DNA of 14,362 nt from Spirochaetota bacterium (GTDB taxonomy: Bacteria; Spirochaetota; Spirochaetia; DSM-27196; PWMO01), in contig JAAAOH010000374.1 of the NCBI GenBank assembly GCA_009908925.1, positions 1-14,362 on the forward strand, given 5' to 3'. The notes under the pieces are model-generated. The model searched no databases. It was given only the letters and a program-made list of their open reading frames with translations, and had not been told where the DNA came from. Positions 1-6,861 of the stretch are shown one piece after another. Each line of letters starts with the position of its first letter. Position 1 is the first letter of the stretch. Position numbers and translations under genes: made by a program.

Positions 1-1526
1 GGAGAGATCTTTATGACGACCTCGCCGAACTGGCCGTGGCCGCCGGACTGCTTCTTGTGGCGGTAGCTCGCGTCGGCGGTTTTCTGGATGGTTTCCCGGT
101 ACGCGACCTTGGGAAGCTTGGTCTCGACGTCGATCTTCTGGCTCTGCTTGATCTTGTCGAGGATCATGTTGAGGTGGAGCTCACCCATGCCGGAGATCAC
201 GGTTTCCTTGGTTTCCTCGTTCTGTTCGACGGTGAAGGTGAGGTCTTCCTCCTGTGCGCGATGCAGCATCTCTGCGAGGCGATCCTCCGCCTTGCGATCG
301 GAGACCTCGATGGCGACCGCGTGAACGGGCTGCGGCAGCTGAACCGGCTTGACCGTCACCGGATGGTCGGGGCTCGAGAGAGTATCGTTGACCTTCGCGG
401 AGTTGATCTTGGTCAGTATTCCGATATCTCCGGCAACGAGCTCCGATGTTTCATCGATCTTTTTGCCCTGCGAGGTGTAGACCTTCGAGAGCTTCTCTTT
501 CTTCCCCTCACGACTGTTATAGAGCTCGCTGTCGTGGGAGAGCGTCCCGCCGATCATCTTGATAAAGGAGAGCTTGCCGGAGAACTGATCGATGCGGGTC
601 TTGAAGCACAGGGCGGCCAGGGGGCCGTCGGCCGCAATCGGGAACTCCTCCTCCGCGCCGTCCGCGCTCACGCTGGTCTCGGTCACGCGGGCAGGCGAGG
701 GGCCTGCAATGGTGAGCACGTCGAGGAAAGCGGTCAGTCCGGTGGTAAGCGTTGCCGAGCCGCAGACGACGGGCACGATCTTGTTGTCGCCCATGCCCTC
801 GGCGAGGCCGGTTCTGACCTCGGCATCGGTGAGGGTTTCCTCTTCGAGGTACTTGGTAAGCAGATCATCATCGCCCTCGGCGGCGGATTCGAGGAGTGTA
901 GCCCGCGCTTCCTCGGCCTGTTCCCTGAACTCGTCCGGAATCTCGGTGGCCGTCTCTTTTGCCCCGTCGCCGGGAACGGGATAGGCTTTCATCTCCACAA
1001 GATCGATGATGCCCTGAAAATCGGAGCCTGTACCCATCGGGATCGTGACCGGCACGAAGCTCGCTTCGAACTTCTCGGTGAGGTCGGCGAGGGCTTTCGA
1101 GAAGTCCGCCATATCTTCGTCGAGCTTGTTGACGAAAACGATGCGCGGCTTGTTCCTCGCATCGAGCCGGCGCCAGATCTTGATTGTCTCGATCTGTACT
1201 CCGGCGCGCGCGGCCACCATCACGGCGGCGGATTCACAGACGCGCAGTGCGGCGACGACCTCGCCGACGAAGTCGGAGGCGCCCGGCGTGTCCATGATGT
1301 TTATCTTGCCGTCCTTCCACTGGAGGTTGCTGAGGGTGGCGTGCACGGATTGCCTGTTCGCAATTTCCTCTTCGGTGTAGTCGCTGACGGTCTTGCCGGA
1401 CTCGACCGTCTCGGGCTTCGAGATGGTTCCTCCGGTGAAGAGCAGATGCTCGACGAACGCAGTCTTACCGGTGCTGCCGTGACCGACGACGGCAACGTTG
1501 CGAATGGAATCCGTGGATGTGCTCAT
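1..1526 (-). CDS. EF-G-like translational GTPase paralogue (3' end off window)
   Basis: Partial gene; the 508 visible residues cover the GTPase domain through the start of domain IV and run off the left edge. Seen: P-loop G15-H-G-S-T-G20-K21-T22, G3 D79-T-P-G82, G4 NKLD, and at the end of the visible part the EF-G domain IV hallmark KKQSGGHGQFGEV. The start is the ATG at 1524-1526, preceded by a good Shine-Dalgarno (AAGGAG) in a roughly 45-nt leader. Odd: the residue after DTPG is Ala83 instead of the catalytic switch II His of canonical EF-G, and the switch I RGITI motif is replaced by RQSVH, so the G2 Thr is missing. Both changes fit the EF-G-like/FusA2 branch, whose cellular role is poorly known; it is unlikely to be the main translocase. 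It lies downstream of a second EF-G gene on the same strand but has its own promoter. Family call is secure; exact function is not. Confidence 0.9.
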   Translation of the reverse strand, partial: MSTSTDSIRNVAVVGHGSTGKTAFVEHLLFTGGTISKPETVESGKTVSDYTEEEIANRQSVHATLSNLQWKDGKINIMDTPGASDFVGEVVAALRVCESAAVMVAARAGVQIETIKIWRRLDARNKPRIVFVNKLDEDMADFSKALADLTEKFEASFVPVTIPMGTGSDFQGIIDLVEMKAYPVPGDGAKETATEIPDEFREQAEEARATLLESAAEGDDDLLTKYLEEETLTDAEVRTGLAEGMGDNKIVPVVCGSATLTTGLTAFLDVLTIAGPSPARVTETSVSADGAEEEFPIAADGPLAALCFKTRIDQFSGKLSFIKMIGGTLSHDSELYNSREGKKEKLSKVYTSQGKKIDETSELVAGDIGILTKINSAKVNDTLSSPDHPVTVKPVQLPQPVHAVAIEVSDRKAEDRLAEMLHRAQEEDLTFTVEQNEETKETVISGMGELHLNMILDKIKQSQKIDVETKLPKVAYRETIQKTADASYRHKKQSGGHGQFGEVVIKIS

Positions 1527-1577
1527 CAACTTTCTCCTTAAGCGAGCAGGACTCGGGTTAATCGTATTTTAACCGCC

Positions 1578-1607
1578 ACTATAGGCGCGCCATTATGCCG
1601 TTGTCAA
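1578..1607 (-). promoter_or_regulatory. sigma70-type promoter of the EF-G-like gene
   Basis: On the minus strand a perfect -35 TTGACA (1607-1602) and a 5/6 -10 TATAGT (1583-1578) are separated by 18 bp. The predicted transcription start is near 1571, about 45 nt before the ATG at 1526. It lies in the 124-bp gap between the two EF-G genes, so the downstream paralogue can be expressed independently. A 13-nt inverted repeat (CAAGC, 3-nt loop, GCTTG; 1605-1617) touches the -35 and could be an operator, though it is short enough to be chance. Confidence 0.7.
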
Positions 1608-1650
1608 GCAAAGCTTGTACGCCAGTCGGCCGAGCCGTCGAGCTCACGCG

Positions 1651-3693
1651 CTACCCGGACTGCTTTTCGGAGGCCTTTGCGAAGTGGGAGAACTCCATCG
1701 CGTAGTTGCCACGACCCTGGGTGATGCTTCGCAGGGAGGTGGAGTAGCCGAACATCTGCTTGAGCGGTGCTTCCGCGCGAATATGTTCCATCGCCGGCCG
1801 CGACTCCACGCCCTGGACGACGCCACCACGCATGGTGATCCCGTTGATCACGTCGCCGAGGAAATCGGCGGGGCACATGACGTCCACACGCATGATGGGC
1901 TCGAGGAGGATGGGCCCGGCGGCGCTACAGGCGTTGTCGAAGCCCATGGATCCGGCCGCCTCGAAGGCAAGGGGGGTCGAGGTAAGCTCGTCGTAGCGGG
2001 CTCCCACCAGCGTCACGCCGATGTCGATTGTCGGATAGCCGAAGACAATGCCGGAGGTGAACGCCGCCTCCACGCCGCGTCGTACCGCGTCAATGAGCTC
2101 CTCCGGGAGGTCGTTCTTCGAGACTTCGTTCGTGAAGTGGTTTCCGCTTCCCCTGTCGAGGGGCTGGACCCGCAGCGTGATCTCGGCGTTGTTCTCCTTG
2201 CCGCCGAGGACGCGGTGGTAGCTTTCGGTGTGCTCGAGGGTCTGCGTGATCGACTCACGGTAGGTCACCTGCGGTTGGCCGACGCGCGCGCCGACCTTGA
2301 AGTCGTCGATGATACGGGTGACCAGCACGTCGAGATGGAGCTCGCCCATGCCGGAGATGATGAGCTCGCCGGTGTCCTCGTTCTCGTAGCTGAAGAAGGT
2401 GGGATCCTCCTTCGCGAGGATGGTGAGCACGTCCTTCAGCTTGTCACGCTGCGAGAGGGTCTCCGGCTCGATGGCCACCGAAATGACGGGCTCGGGAAAG
2501 TGCATCCGCTCGAGGATGACGGGAAAGCCCTCGCTTCCGATGGTGTCGCCGGTCTGGGCGTGCTTGAACCCGATGAACACGGCGATATCGCCGGCCTCTA
2601 CGCTGTCGACGGCCTCCGTGCGGTTGGCGTGCATGCGCAGCAGCCGGTGGACGCGCTCGCGTTTCTTCTTGTCGGCATTGTACACGGTCGACCCGGCCTT
2701 CACCGCGCCGGAGTACATGCGTACGAAGCACAGATCGCCTGCCTCCCGCTCGGATTGTATTTTGAAGACGAGTCCCACCGGCGGGCCGTCCGGGGTGCGC
2801 TCTACGGGGACCTTCGTCTCCTTCTTTGCGTGAATGCCTTCCTCGGCCTCGATCTCTTCCGGCGCCGGCAGGTAGTTGACCACGGCGTCGAGGAGCGGCT
2901 GTACTCCCACGTTCTTGAGGCTCGCGCCGCAGAAGGTCGGCACGATGCTGCGATCGAGCGTCTTCTCTCGAATGACATGGTTGATGGTGTCGGTGGGAAT
3001 ATCTTCACCGTCGAGGTAGAGCTCGGTGAGCTCATCGGAGTAGGCACTGAGCGCATCTATCATCGCATCGCGCCACTGTGCCGCGGTTTCCCGGTATTCC
3101 TCGCGGATGGGAGCCGTCCCCATCTCAGAGCCGAAGGTCTCGTGGTCCCAGTGAAGCTCCTGCATGGAGAGGAGATCGATCGTGCCCTCGAAGCCCTGCT
3201 CCTTCCCGATGGGGATGGACAGGATGACGGGGTTGGCGCCGAGCTTATCCTTCATCTCCTCGACGACGGCGAAGAAGTCCGCGCCGATGCGGTCCATCTT
3301 GTTTACGTAGGCAAGACGGGGAATGTTGTAGGTGTCCGCCTGGTGCCATACCGTTTCAGACTGCGGCTCCACGCCGCCGACCGCGTCGAAGATGGCCACA
3401 GCGCCGTCGAGCACCCGCAGAGAGCGCTCCACCTCCGCGGTGAAATCCACGTGTCCCGGCGTATCGATGATGTTGATCTGATGATCCCGCCAGAAGCAGG
3501 TCGTAGCCGCCGAGGTGATGGTGATGCCCCGGTTCTGCTCCTGTGTCATCCAGTCCATAGTCGCATCGCCGTCGTCCACCTCCCCGATGCGGTGACGCTT
3601 GCCGGTGTAGAAGAGGATCCGTTCGGTAGTCGTAGTTTTCCCGGCATCGATGTGTGCCATGATGCCGATGTTTCTGAGTTTTCTAAGCTTCAT
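1651..3693 (-). CDS. fusA: Elongation factor G, probable EF-G2 (ribosome-recycling) type
   Basis: Complete 680-aa EF-G family GTPase. Seen: G1 AHIDAGKT (13-20), switch I RGITI (55-59), G3 DTPGH with catalytic His81, G4 NKMD (131-134), and a domain V ending in GRGNYAMEFSHF, so GTP hydrolysis should be intact. Domain IV is atypical. The usual RQSGGRGQYGHV stretch is replaced by a sequence around GGKENNAEITLRV, and the tip loop that reads YHDVDSS in E. coli reads YDELTST, losing the translocation-critical His (E. coli H583). This matches, from memory, the Borrelia EF-G2/mitochondrial EF-G2 branch, which splits ribosomes with RRF rather than translocating. The symbol is family-level only; if this reading is right, the true translocase gene lies elsewhere. 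The ATG at 3691-3693 is chosen because MKLRKLRNIGIMAHIDAGKT is the normal N-terminus. Its Shine-Dalgarno is weak, and an in-frame GTG at 3720 is less likely. Confidence 0.93.
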   Translation of the reverse strand: MKLRKLRNIGIMAHIDAGKTTTTERILFYTGKRHRIGEVDDGDATMDWMTQEQNRGITITSAATTCFWRDHQINIIDTPGHVDFTAEVERSLRVLDGAVAIFDAVGGVEPQSETVWHQADTYNIPRLAYVNKMDRIGADFFAVVEEMKDKLGANPVILSIPIGKEQGFEGTIDLLSMQELHWDHETFGSEMGTAPIREEYRETAAQWRDAMIDALSAYSDELTELYLDGEDIPTDTINHVIREKTLDRSIVPTFCGASLKNVGVQPLLDAVVNYLPAPEEIEAEEGIHAKKETKVPVERTPDGPPVGLVFKIQSEREAGDLCFVRMYSGAVKAGSTVYNADKKKRERVHRLLRMHANRTEAVDSVEAGDIAVFIGFKHAQTGDTIGSEGFPVILERMHFPEPVISVAIEPETLSQRDKLKDVLTILAKEDPTFFSYENEDTGELIISGMGELHLDVLVTRIIDDFKVGARVGQPQVTYRESITQTLEHTESYHRVLGGKENNAEITLRVQPLDRGSGNHFTNEVSKNDLPEELIDAVRRGVEAAFTSGIVFGYPTIDIGVTLVGARYDELTSTPLAFEAAGSMGFDNACSAAGPILLEPIMRVDVMCPADFLGDVINGITMRGGVVQGVESRPAMEHIRAEAPLKQMFGYSTSLRSITQGRGNYAMEFSHFAKASEKQSG

Positions 3694-3710
3694 TGGTCTC
3701 GCCGGGGCGA

Positions 3711-3739
3711 ATAATAGCACACAGCAAGTCGGTGTGGAA
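3711..3739 (-). promoter_or_regulatory. Possible promoter of the EF-G gene
   Basis: On the minus strand TATTAT (3716-3711), preceded by a TG one base upstream (extended -10 style), has a weak TTTCCA about 18 bp further upstream as -35. The predicted start would leave only about a 10-nt leader before the ATG at 3693. It shares the 96-bp divergent gap with the plus-strand UxaA-family promoter. Moderate to weak evidence. Confidence 0.35.
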
Positions 3740-3751
3740 ACATCCGGGAAA

Positions 3752-3781
3752 TTGCGCATATAGCTCGGGCAGGGGTATAAT
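3752..3781 (+). promoter_or_regulatory. Promoter of the UxaA-family genes, probably giving a leaderless mRNA
   Basis: A perfect -10 TATAAT sits at 3776-3781 in an otherwise GC-rich region, with a weak -35 TTGCGC at 3752-3757 (18-bp spacer). The -10 ends only 8 bp before the ATG at 3790, so transcription should start at or within a couple of bases of that A. No Shine-Dalgarno fits between them. Confidence 0.55.
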
Positions 3782-3789
3782 CCGGCATA

Positions 3790-4092
3790 ATGACAGAGAA
3801 ACAAGCGCTTCGTGCCCTCCGTGCCCACGCCTCCGACAACGTTGCAACCGCCCTCGACGCGTTGCAGGCCGGGGATACCGTCGCCGTATCCGCCTCCCGG
3901 GAGGCGTCGGGCGGGGAGTCCATCGTCGCAGCCACGGCGGTACCGAAATACCACAAGCTCGCCCTGCGAGCGATGGCCGCCGGCGAAGCGGTTGTGAAGT
4001 ACGGCGAGACGATCGGCGAGGCCACGGTCGACATAGCGGCCGGCGCCCACGTGCACGTCGACAACATGAACAGCAGGAGGGGACGTCGATGA
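3790..4092 (+). CDS. UxaA-family lyase/dehydratase small subunit (SAF domain)
   Basis: A 100-aa protein made almost entirely of the SAF domain found at the N-terminus of altronate/galactarate dehydratases and as the separate small subunit of (2R)-sulfolactate sulfo-lyase (SuyA). Seen: the family pattern VPKYHKLALRAMAAGE (His55) and KYGETIGEATVDIAAG followed by HVHVDN. It overlaps the next gene by ATGA (stop 4090-4092, next start 4089), so the two products should be translationally coupled and form one enzyme. The start ATG has no Shine-Dalgarno and lies 8 bp after a consensus -10, suggesting a leaderless transcript; no better internal start precedes the domain. The substrate cannot be told from sequence: hexonates (altronate type) and sulfolactate are both possible, and no sugar-acid or sulfonate genes are nearby. 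Confidence 0.88.
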   Translation: MTEKQALRALRAHASDNVATALDALQAGDTVAVSASREASGGESIVAATAVPKYHKLALRAMAAGEAVVKYGETIGEATVDIAAGAHVHVDNMNSRRGRR

Positions 4093-5249
4093 CGCTTACC
4101 GGATACCGGCGCTCCGACGGCCGTGTCGGCTTTCGAAATCACCTGGTCATCCTGCCGACCTCGGTCTGTGCTTCGGAGGCGGCGGTGCGCATCGCCGGTG
4201 CGGTTCCCGGCGCGGTCGCCCTCCCGCATCAGCACGGCTGCTGCCAGATGGGGGAGGACTACCGCCAGACGCTTCGAACCCTCGTCGGGCTCGCCTCGAA
4301 TCCGAACGTGGGCGCCGCCATCGTCGTCGGCCTCGGCTGTGAGGGAATCCAGGCCGACACCGTGCGCGAGGAGCTGACTGCCGCAGGAACGCGAGTCGCC
4401 GGTCTCGTCATTCAGGAGCACGGCGGTACCCGCCGCACTGTCGCGGAGGGTGTGCGGCTTGCTACCGGGATGGCCGCGGAGCTCGGGCGCACAGAGCGCG
4501 TTCCCTGCGAGGTCTCCGATATCGTTCTCGGCCTCGAGTGCGGCGGCTCCGACCCCACTTCCGGCATCGCATCGAACCCCGCCGTGGGAGTGGCGTCTGA
4601 CCTGCTCATCGGCGCCGGGGGAACCTCGATCCTCTCGGAGACGACGGAGCTCATCGGGGCGGAGCACATCCTCGCGCGGCGTGCCGTGAACGAGGGCGTT
4701 GCCTCGCGGATTCTCGAGGTGGTCTCCCGAACCGAAGAGCGGGCGCGGGATGCGGGCGCGGACCTGCGGGGGAGCCAGCCGACACCCGGAAACATCGCCG
4801 GGGGCCTGAGCACCATCGAGGAGAAGTCGCTCGGGTGCATCTACAAGGCGGGGAGTGCGCCCGTGCGAGGCGTGCTCGAGTACGCTGAGCCGGTTCCGAG
4901 CGGCGGCGGGCTCTACTTCATGGACACCCCGGGACAGGATATCGACTCGATCACTGCAATGGTCGCCGGCGGGGCGCAGATCGTGGTGTTCACCACCGGG
5001 CGCGGTACGCCGACGGGGAATCCCGTGGCACCGGTGATCAAGGTGACGGGAAACGGCGATACATTTCGCAGCATGGGCGAGCATATTGATGTAAACGCGG
5101 GCCGAATCATAGATGAGGGCACTGAGGTTGCCGCGGTCGGGCAGGAGATCTACAACATGATACTCGCAGTGGCCTCGGGCTCCCGGACCGCCGCCGAGCA
5201 GCTCGGCCACCGGGAGTTCGGCATTCATCGGATCGGCTACACCTACTGA
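4089..5249 (+). CDS. UxaA-family lyase/dehydratase large subunit (altronate dehydratase or SuyB-like)
   Basis: A 386-aa catalytic subunit of the UxaA/GarD/SuyB family. Seen in order: G5-Y-R-R-S-D-G-R-V-G-F-R-N17 at the N-terminus, the H47-x-H49-G-C51-C52 motif where the family has its conserved His/Cys metal- or substrate-binding residues, GLECGGSD followed by SGIASNPAVG, SETTELIGAEH, GLSTIEEKSLG, and MDTPGQD with the C-terminal TGNGDTFRSMGEHIDVN. All major family motifs are present, so an active enzyme is expected, likely cytosolic and metal dependent. Start ATG 4089 has a strong AGGAGG (4075-4080) 8 nt upstream. The split arrangement (100 + 386 aa) matches SuyA/SuyB and many two-gene altronate dehydratase homologues rather than one-chain E. 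coli UxaA. Function in vivo is unresolved because the pair is an orphan here. Confidence 0.92.
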   Translation: MTLTGYRRSDGRVGFRNHLVILPTSVCASEAAVRIAGAVPGAVALPHQHGCCQMGEDYRQTLRTLVGLASNPNVGAAIVVGLGCEGIQADTVREELTAAGTRVAGLVIQEHGGTRRTVAEGVRLATGMAAELGRTERVPCEVSDIVLGLECGGSDPTSGIASNPAVGVASDLLIGAGGTSILSETTELIGAEHILARRAVNEGVASRILEVVSRTEERARDAGADLRGSQPTPGNIAGGLSTIEEKSLGCIYKAGSAPVRGVLEYAEPVPSGGGLYFMDTPGQDIDSITAMVAGGAQIVVFTTGRGTPTGNPVAPVIKVTGNGDTFRSMGEHIDVNAGRIIDEGTEVAAVGQEIYNMILAVASGSRTAAEQLGHREFGIHRIGYTY

Positions 5250-5277
5250 CCCGGCGTGGTGGCCTGGCCGGCTCGGC

Positions 5278-5306
5278 TTGACACCCCCGCGGGCGCGTGA
5301 TAGCTT
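5278..5306 (+). promoter_or_regulatory. Promoter of tRNA-Val
   Basis: A perfect -35 TTGACA (5278-5283) and a degenerate -10 TAGCTT (5301-5306) are separated by 17 bp. A TG one base upstream of the -10 (5298-5299) gives an extended -10. The predicted start is near 5313, a few bases before the mature tRNA 5' end at 5318. Confidence 0.6.
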
Positions 5307-5317
5307 CACCACCGCTC

Positions 5318-5389
5318 GGGCGGTTAGCTCAGCGGGAGAGCGCCTGCCTTACAAGCAGGATGTCACTGGTTCAAATCCAGTACCGCCCA
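5318..5389 (+). tRNA. tRNA-Val (anticodon UAC)
   Basis: 72-nt cloverleaf. The acceptor stem pairs GGGCGGT (5318-5324) with ACCGCCC (5382-5388), with discriminator A at 5389. The D arm is GCTC/GAGC, the anticodon stem is CCTGC/GCAGG with loop CTTACAA (anticodon TAC), and the T arm contains GGTTCAAATCC. The 3' CCA is not encoded (the next bases are TCG), so it must be added by the CCA enzyme. It is followed after 7 nt by an intrinsic terminator. Confidence 0.96.
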
Positions 5390-5396
5390 TCGTGAC

Positions 5397-5424
5397 CCGG
5401 CGCCTCATCGGCGTCGGTTTTTTT
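5397..5424 (+). terminator. Rho-independent terminator after tRNA-Val
   Basis: An 8-bp GC-rich stem pairs CCGGCGCC (5397-5404) with GGCGTCGG (5410-5417), with one G-T wobble and a 5-nt loop, followed by seven T residues (5418-5424). It ends tRNA-Val transcription and lies just 29 nt before the GDPD start codon. Confidence 0.9.
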
Positions 5425-5453
5425 GTGTGCAATCCGAAGCGGGAGTACGCACT

Positions 5454-6218
5454 ATGGGAACTGCGATCGTCGTTGCGCACCGCGGTGGGGGCGGTGTTCG
5501 CCCGGAGAACACGGTGGCCGCGTTTGATCACGCTGTGGGACTTGGCTGCTGGTTTCTGGAGCTCGATGTCCGTGCTACGAGCGACGGGATACCGGTGGTC
5601 ATTCACGATGCGCAGGTTGATCGGGTGAGCGACGGGCAGGGCCCCGTCTCGACGTACTCGTCCACCGAGCTTGCCGAGCTCGACGCCGGGTACAGCTGGA
5701 GCGAAGACGGCCGCAGCTTTCCGTTCCGCGGTCAGGGTATCCGCATCCCAACGCTGCGCGAGGTATTCGACCGCTACCCGCGCGCGTGGATATCCATCGA
5801 CATCAAGGCCGCCGACCCCCGTCTGACGGCTGCGGTGGCCGAGCTCGTCACGTCCTTCGAGCGCGCGAATCGTACCGTGGTCGGCTCGTTCTCCTGTCGG
5901 ACTTCCCGCCGCTTCCGCCGACTTGAGCCGAACGCTCATGCAAGTGCCTGCCCGATGGAGGTGCGCCGCACGGTTGCGGCCGCCGCATCCGGTGTGAAAC
6001 CGCTGGTACCCCGCCGCCCCGACTTCCTCATGGTGCCCGAACGCTGGGGTCGCGTGCACATCATCACGCCGCGATTCCTCGCGCTGGCCGCGCGCGGCGC
6101 CAAGCAGGTGTACGTCTGGACGGTGAATGATGCGGAGACCGCCGTGCGGCTCTCCGACGCGGGGGTGGACGGCCTGGTAACCGATTTCCCCGGCCGGATC
6201 GCCGCAGCGCTCGGCTGA
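5454..6218 (+). CDS. Glycerophosphodiester phosphodiesterase family protein (GDPD)
   Basis: A 254-aa GDPD-fold enzyme, likely hydrolysing glycerophosphodiesters to glycerol-3-phosphate plus an alcohol. Seen: AHRGG with catalytic His9, PENT (17-20), metal ligands Glu36 and Asp38 in ELDV, the second catalytic His51 in IHD, and a third acidic ligand position as Asp116 in SIDIK (Glu in many members), then VWTVND near the C-terminus. There is no signal peptide, so it should act in the cytosol on deacylated phospholipids. The ATG at 5454 is chosen over an in-frame GTG at 5427 because GGGAG (5441-5445) sits 8 nt before the ATG, while the GTG abuts the tRNA terminator. There is no separate promoter visible between terminator and start, so read-through from the tRNA unit is possible. 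Exact substrate is not inferable. Confidence 0.92.
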   Translation: MGTAIVVAHRGGGGVRPENTVAAFDHAVGLGCWFLELDVRATSDGIPVVIHDAQVDRVSDGQGPVSTYSSTELAELDAGYSWSEDGRSFPFRGQGIRIPTLREVFDRYPRAWISIDIKAADPRLTAAVAELVTSFERANRTVVGSFSCRTSRRFRRLEPNAHASACPMEVRRTVAAAASGVKPLVPRRPDFLMVPERWGRVHIITPRFLALAARGAKQVYVWTVNDAETAVRLSDAGVDGLVTDFPGRIAAALG

Positions 6219-6259
6219 CAGATGGTGCCTGGTGCATCCCGGGGGAGACGCGTCAGGCC

Positions 6260-6826
6260 TTACTGAAGCAGCGCCTCCTCGGCAAGATAGGTCTCTACCG
6301 ATACGATCGGCTCGTGCGCGTAGGCGCGGCTTTCCTGGCCGGCGCGAACGCTGTGGGTCTGGCCGATGAGGTTTTCAATGGCGACGTCACCCTCCGTGAC
6401 CTGCAGACTGATGCCGTCGTACACGAAATCGGTCCCGCGCACCGAGGCCGTGGATACCGGACTGACGATGCGGAAATCACTTCGCCGGTCATCGGCGCTG
6501 CGAACGCGTGCGTTCACCTTGCCGAAGGGCATGGAGAGTCTGGCCTGATCCACGTCCTCTCGCTCGGCGAGCTCAGCGATGGAGACCTGAGAGAGCGGCG
6601 ACACATCGACTTCGGAGCGGCCGATTGTTATCACGGCGCGTCCGCGAAAGCCCGTCGCAACGAGATCACCGGCGGCGAGCAGCATGCCTTCCTCGGCACG
6701 CTCCCAGCCGCCCGCCGAGGCGGACACGCGTACCGTGCCGTCCACCGAGGCGATGCGCGCCTCGAGAGCCGCGAATGCCGGTACCGCGAGTGCAAAGAGA
6801 AGTACCAAAATCACGTATCGTTTCAT
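6260..6826 (-). CDS. Secreted FecR-domain protein
   Basis: A 188-aa protein with a clear Sec signal peptide (MKRYVILVLLFALAVPAFA, cleavage near residue 19) followed directly by a FecR domain. The domain shows an opening EARIASVDGTVRV strand, the GGWERAEEGMLLAAGD segment, TGFRGRAVITIG, SQVSIAEL, and VSPVSTASVRGTDF near its end (about residues 20-160). Unlike classical FecR it has no N-terminal cytoplasmic anti-sigma part and no later membrane helix, so it is a periplasmic domain rather than a sigma-factor regulator. The start ATG (6824-6826) has GGAGG 6 nt upstream; a longer in-frame ATG at 6865 would overlap the preceding gene and spoil the signal peptide. It is third in a minus-strand operon, 35 bp after the beta-barrel gene, and ends convergently with GDPD. 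Its ligand or partner is unknown. Confidence 0.88.
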   Translation of the reverse strand: MKRYVILVLLFALAVPAFAALEARIASVDGTVRVSASAGGWERAEEGMLLAAGDLVATGFRGRAVITIGRSEVDVSPLSQVSIAELAEREDVDQARLSMPFGKVNARVRSADDRRSDFRIVSPVSTASVRGTDFVYDGISLQVTEGDVAIENLIGQTHSVRAGQESRAYAHEPIVSVETYLAEEALLQ

Positions 6827-6861
6827 CGAAAACCTCCGTCTGTGTGCTTCCTCCCGCGCCC

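Noticed and set aside
1605..1617. CAAGC/GCTTG inverted repeat as a terminator for the upstream EF-G gene
   Set aside because: The stem is only 5 bp with a 3-nt loop and no T-run on the minus strand; it overlaps the -35 of the next promoter instead.
36..3714. Long plus-strand open frames (about 500 and 700 codons) opposite the two EF-G genes
   Set aside because: They are mirror frames of strongly conserved GTPase genes in GC-rich DNA; the translations are low-complexity in family motifs and have no plausible RBS-plus-domain support.
3690..5312. Minus-strand 540-codon open frame across the UxaA-family genes
   Set aside because: It is antisense to two genes with clear family motifs and runs across the divergent promoter gap; its translation shows no recognisable domain.
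5318..5389. tRNA-Val as an integration (att) site
   Set aside because: No integrase, no repeated copy of the tRNA 3' end and no change of composition in the window.
6219..6259. Possible bidirectional terminator between the convergent GDPD and FecR-domain genes
   Set aside because: Only short GGTGC direct repeats and a 4-bp GATG/CATC pairing are present, with no T-run on either strand, so I do not call a terminator.
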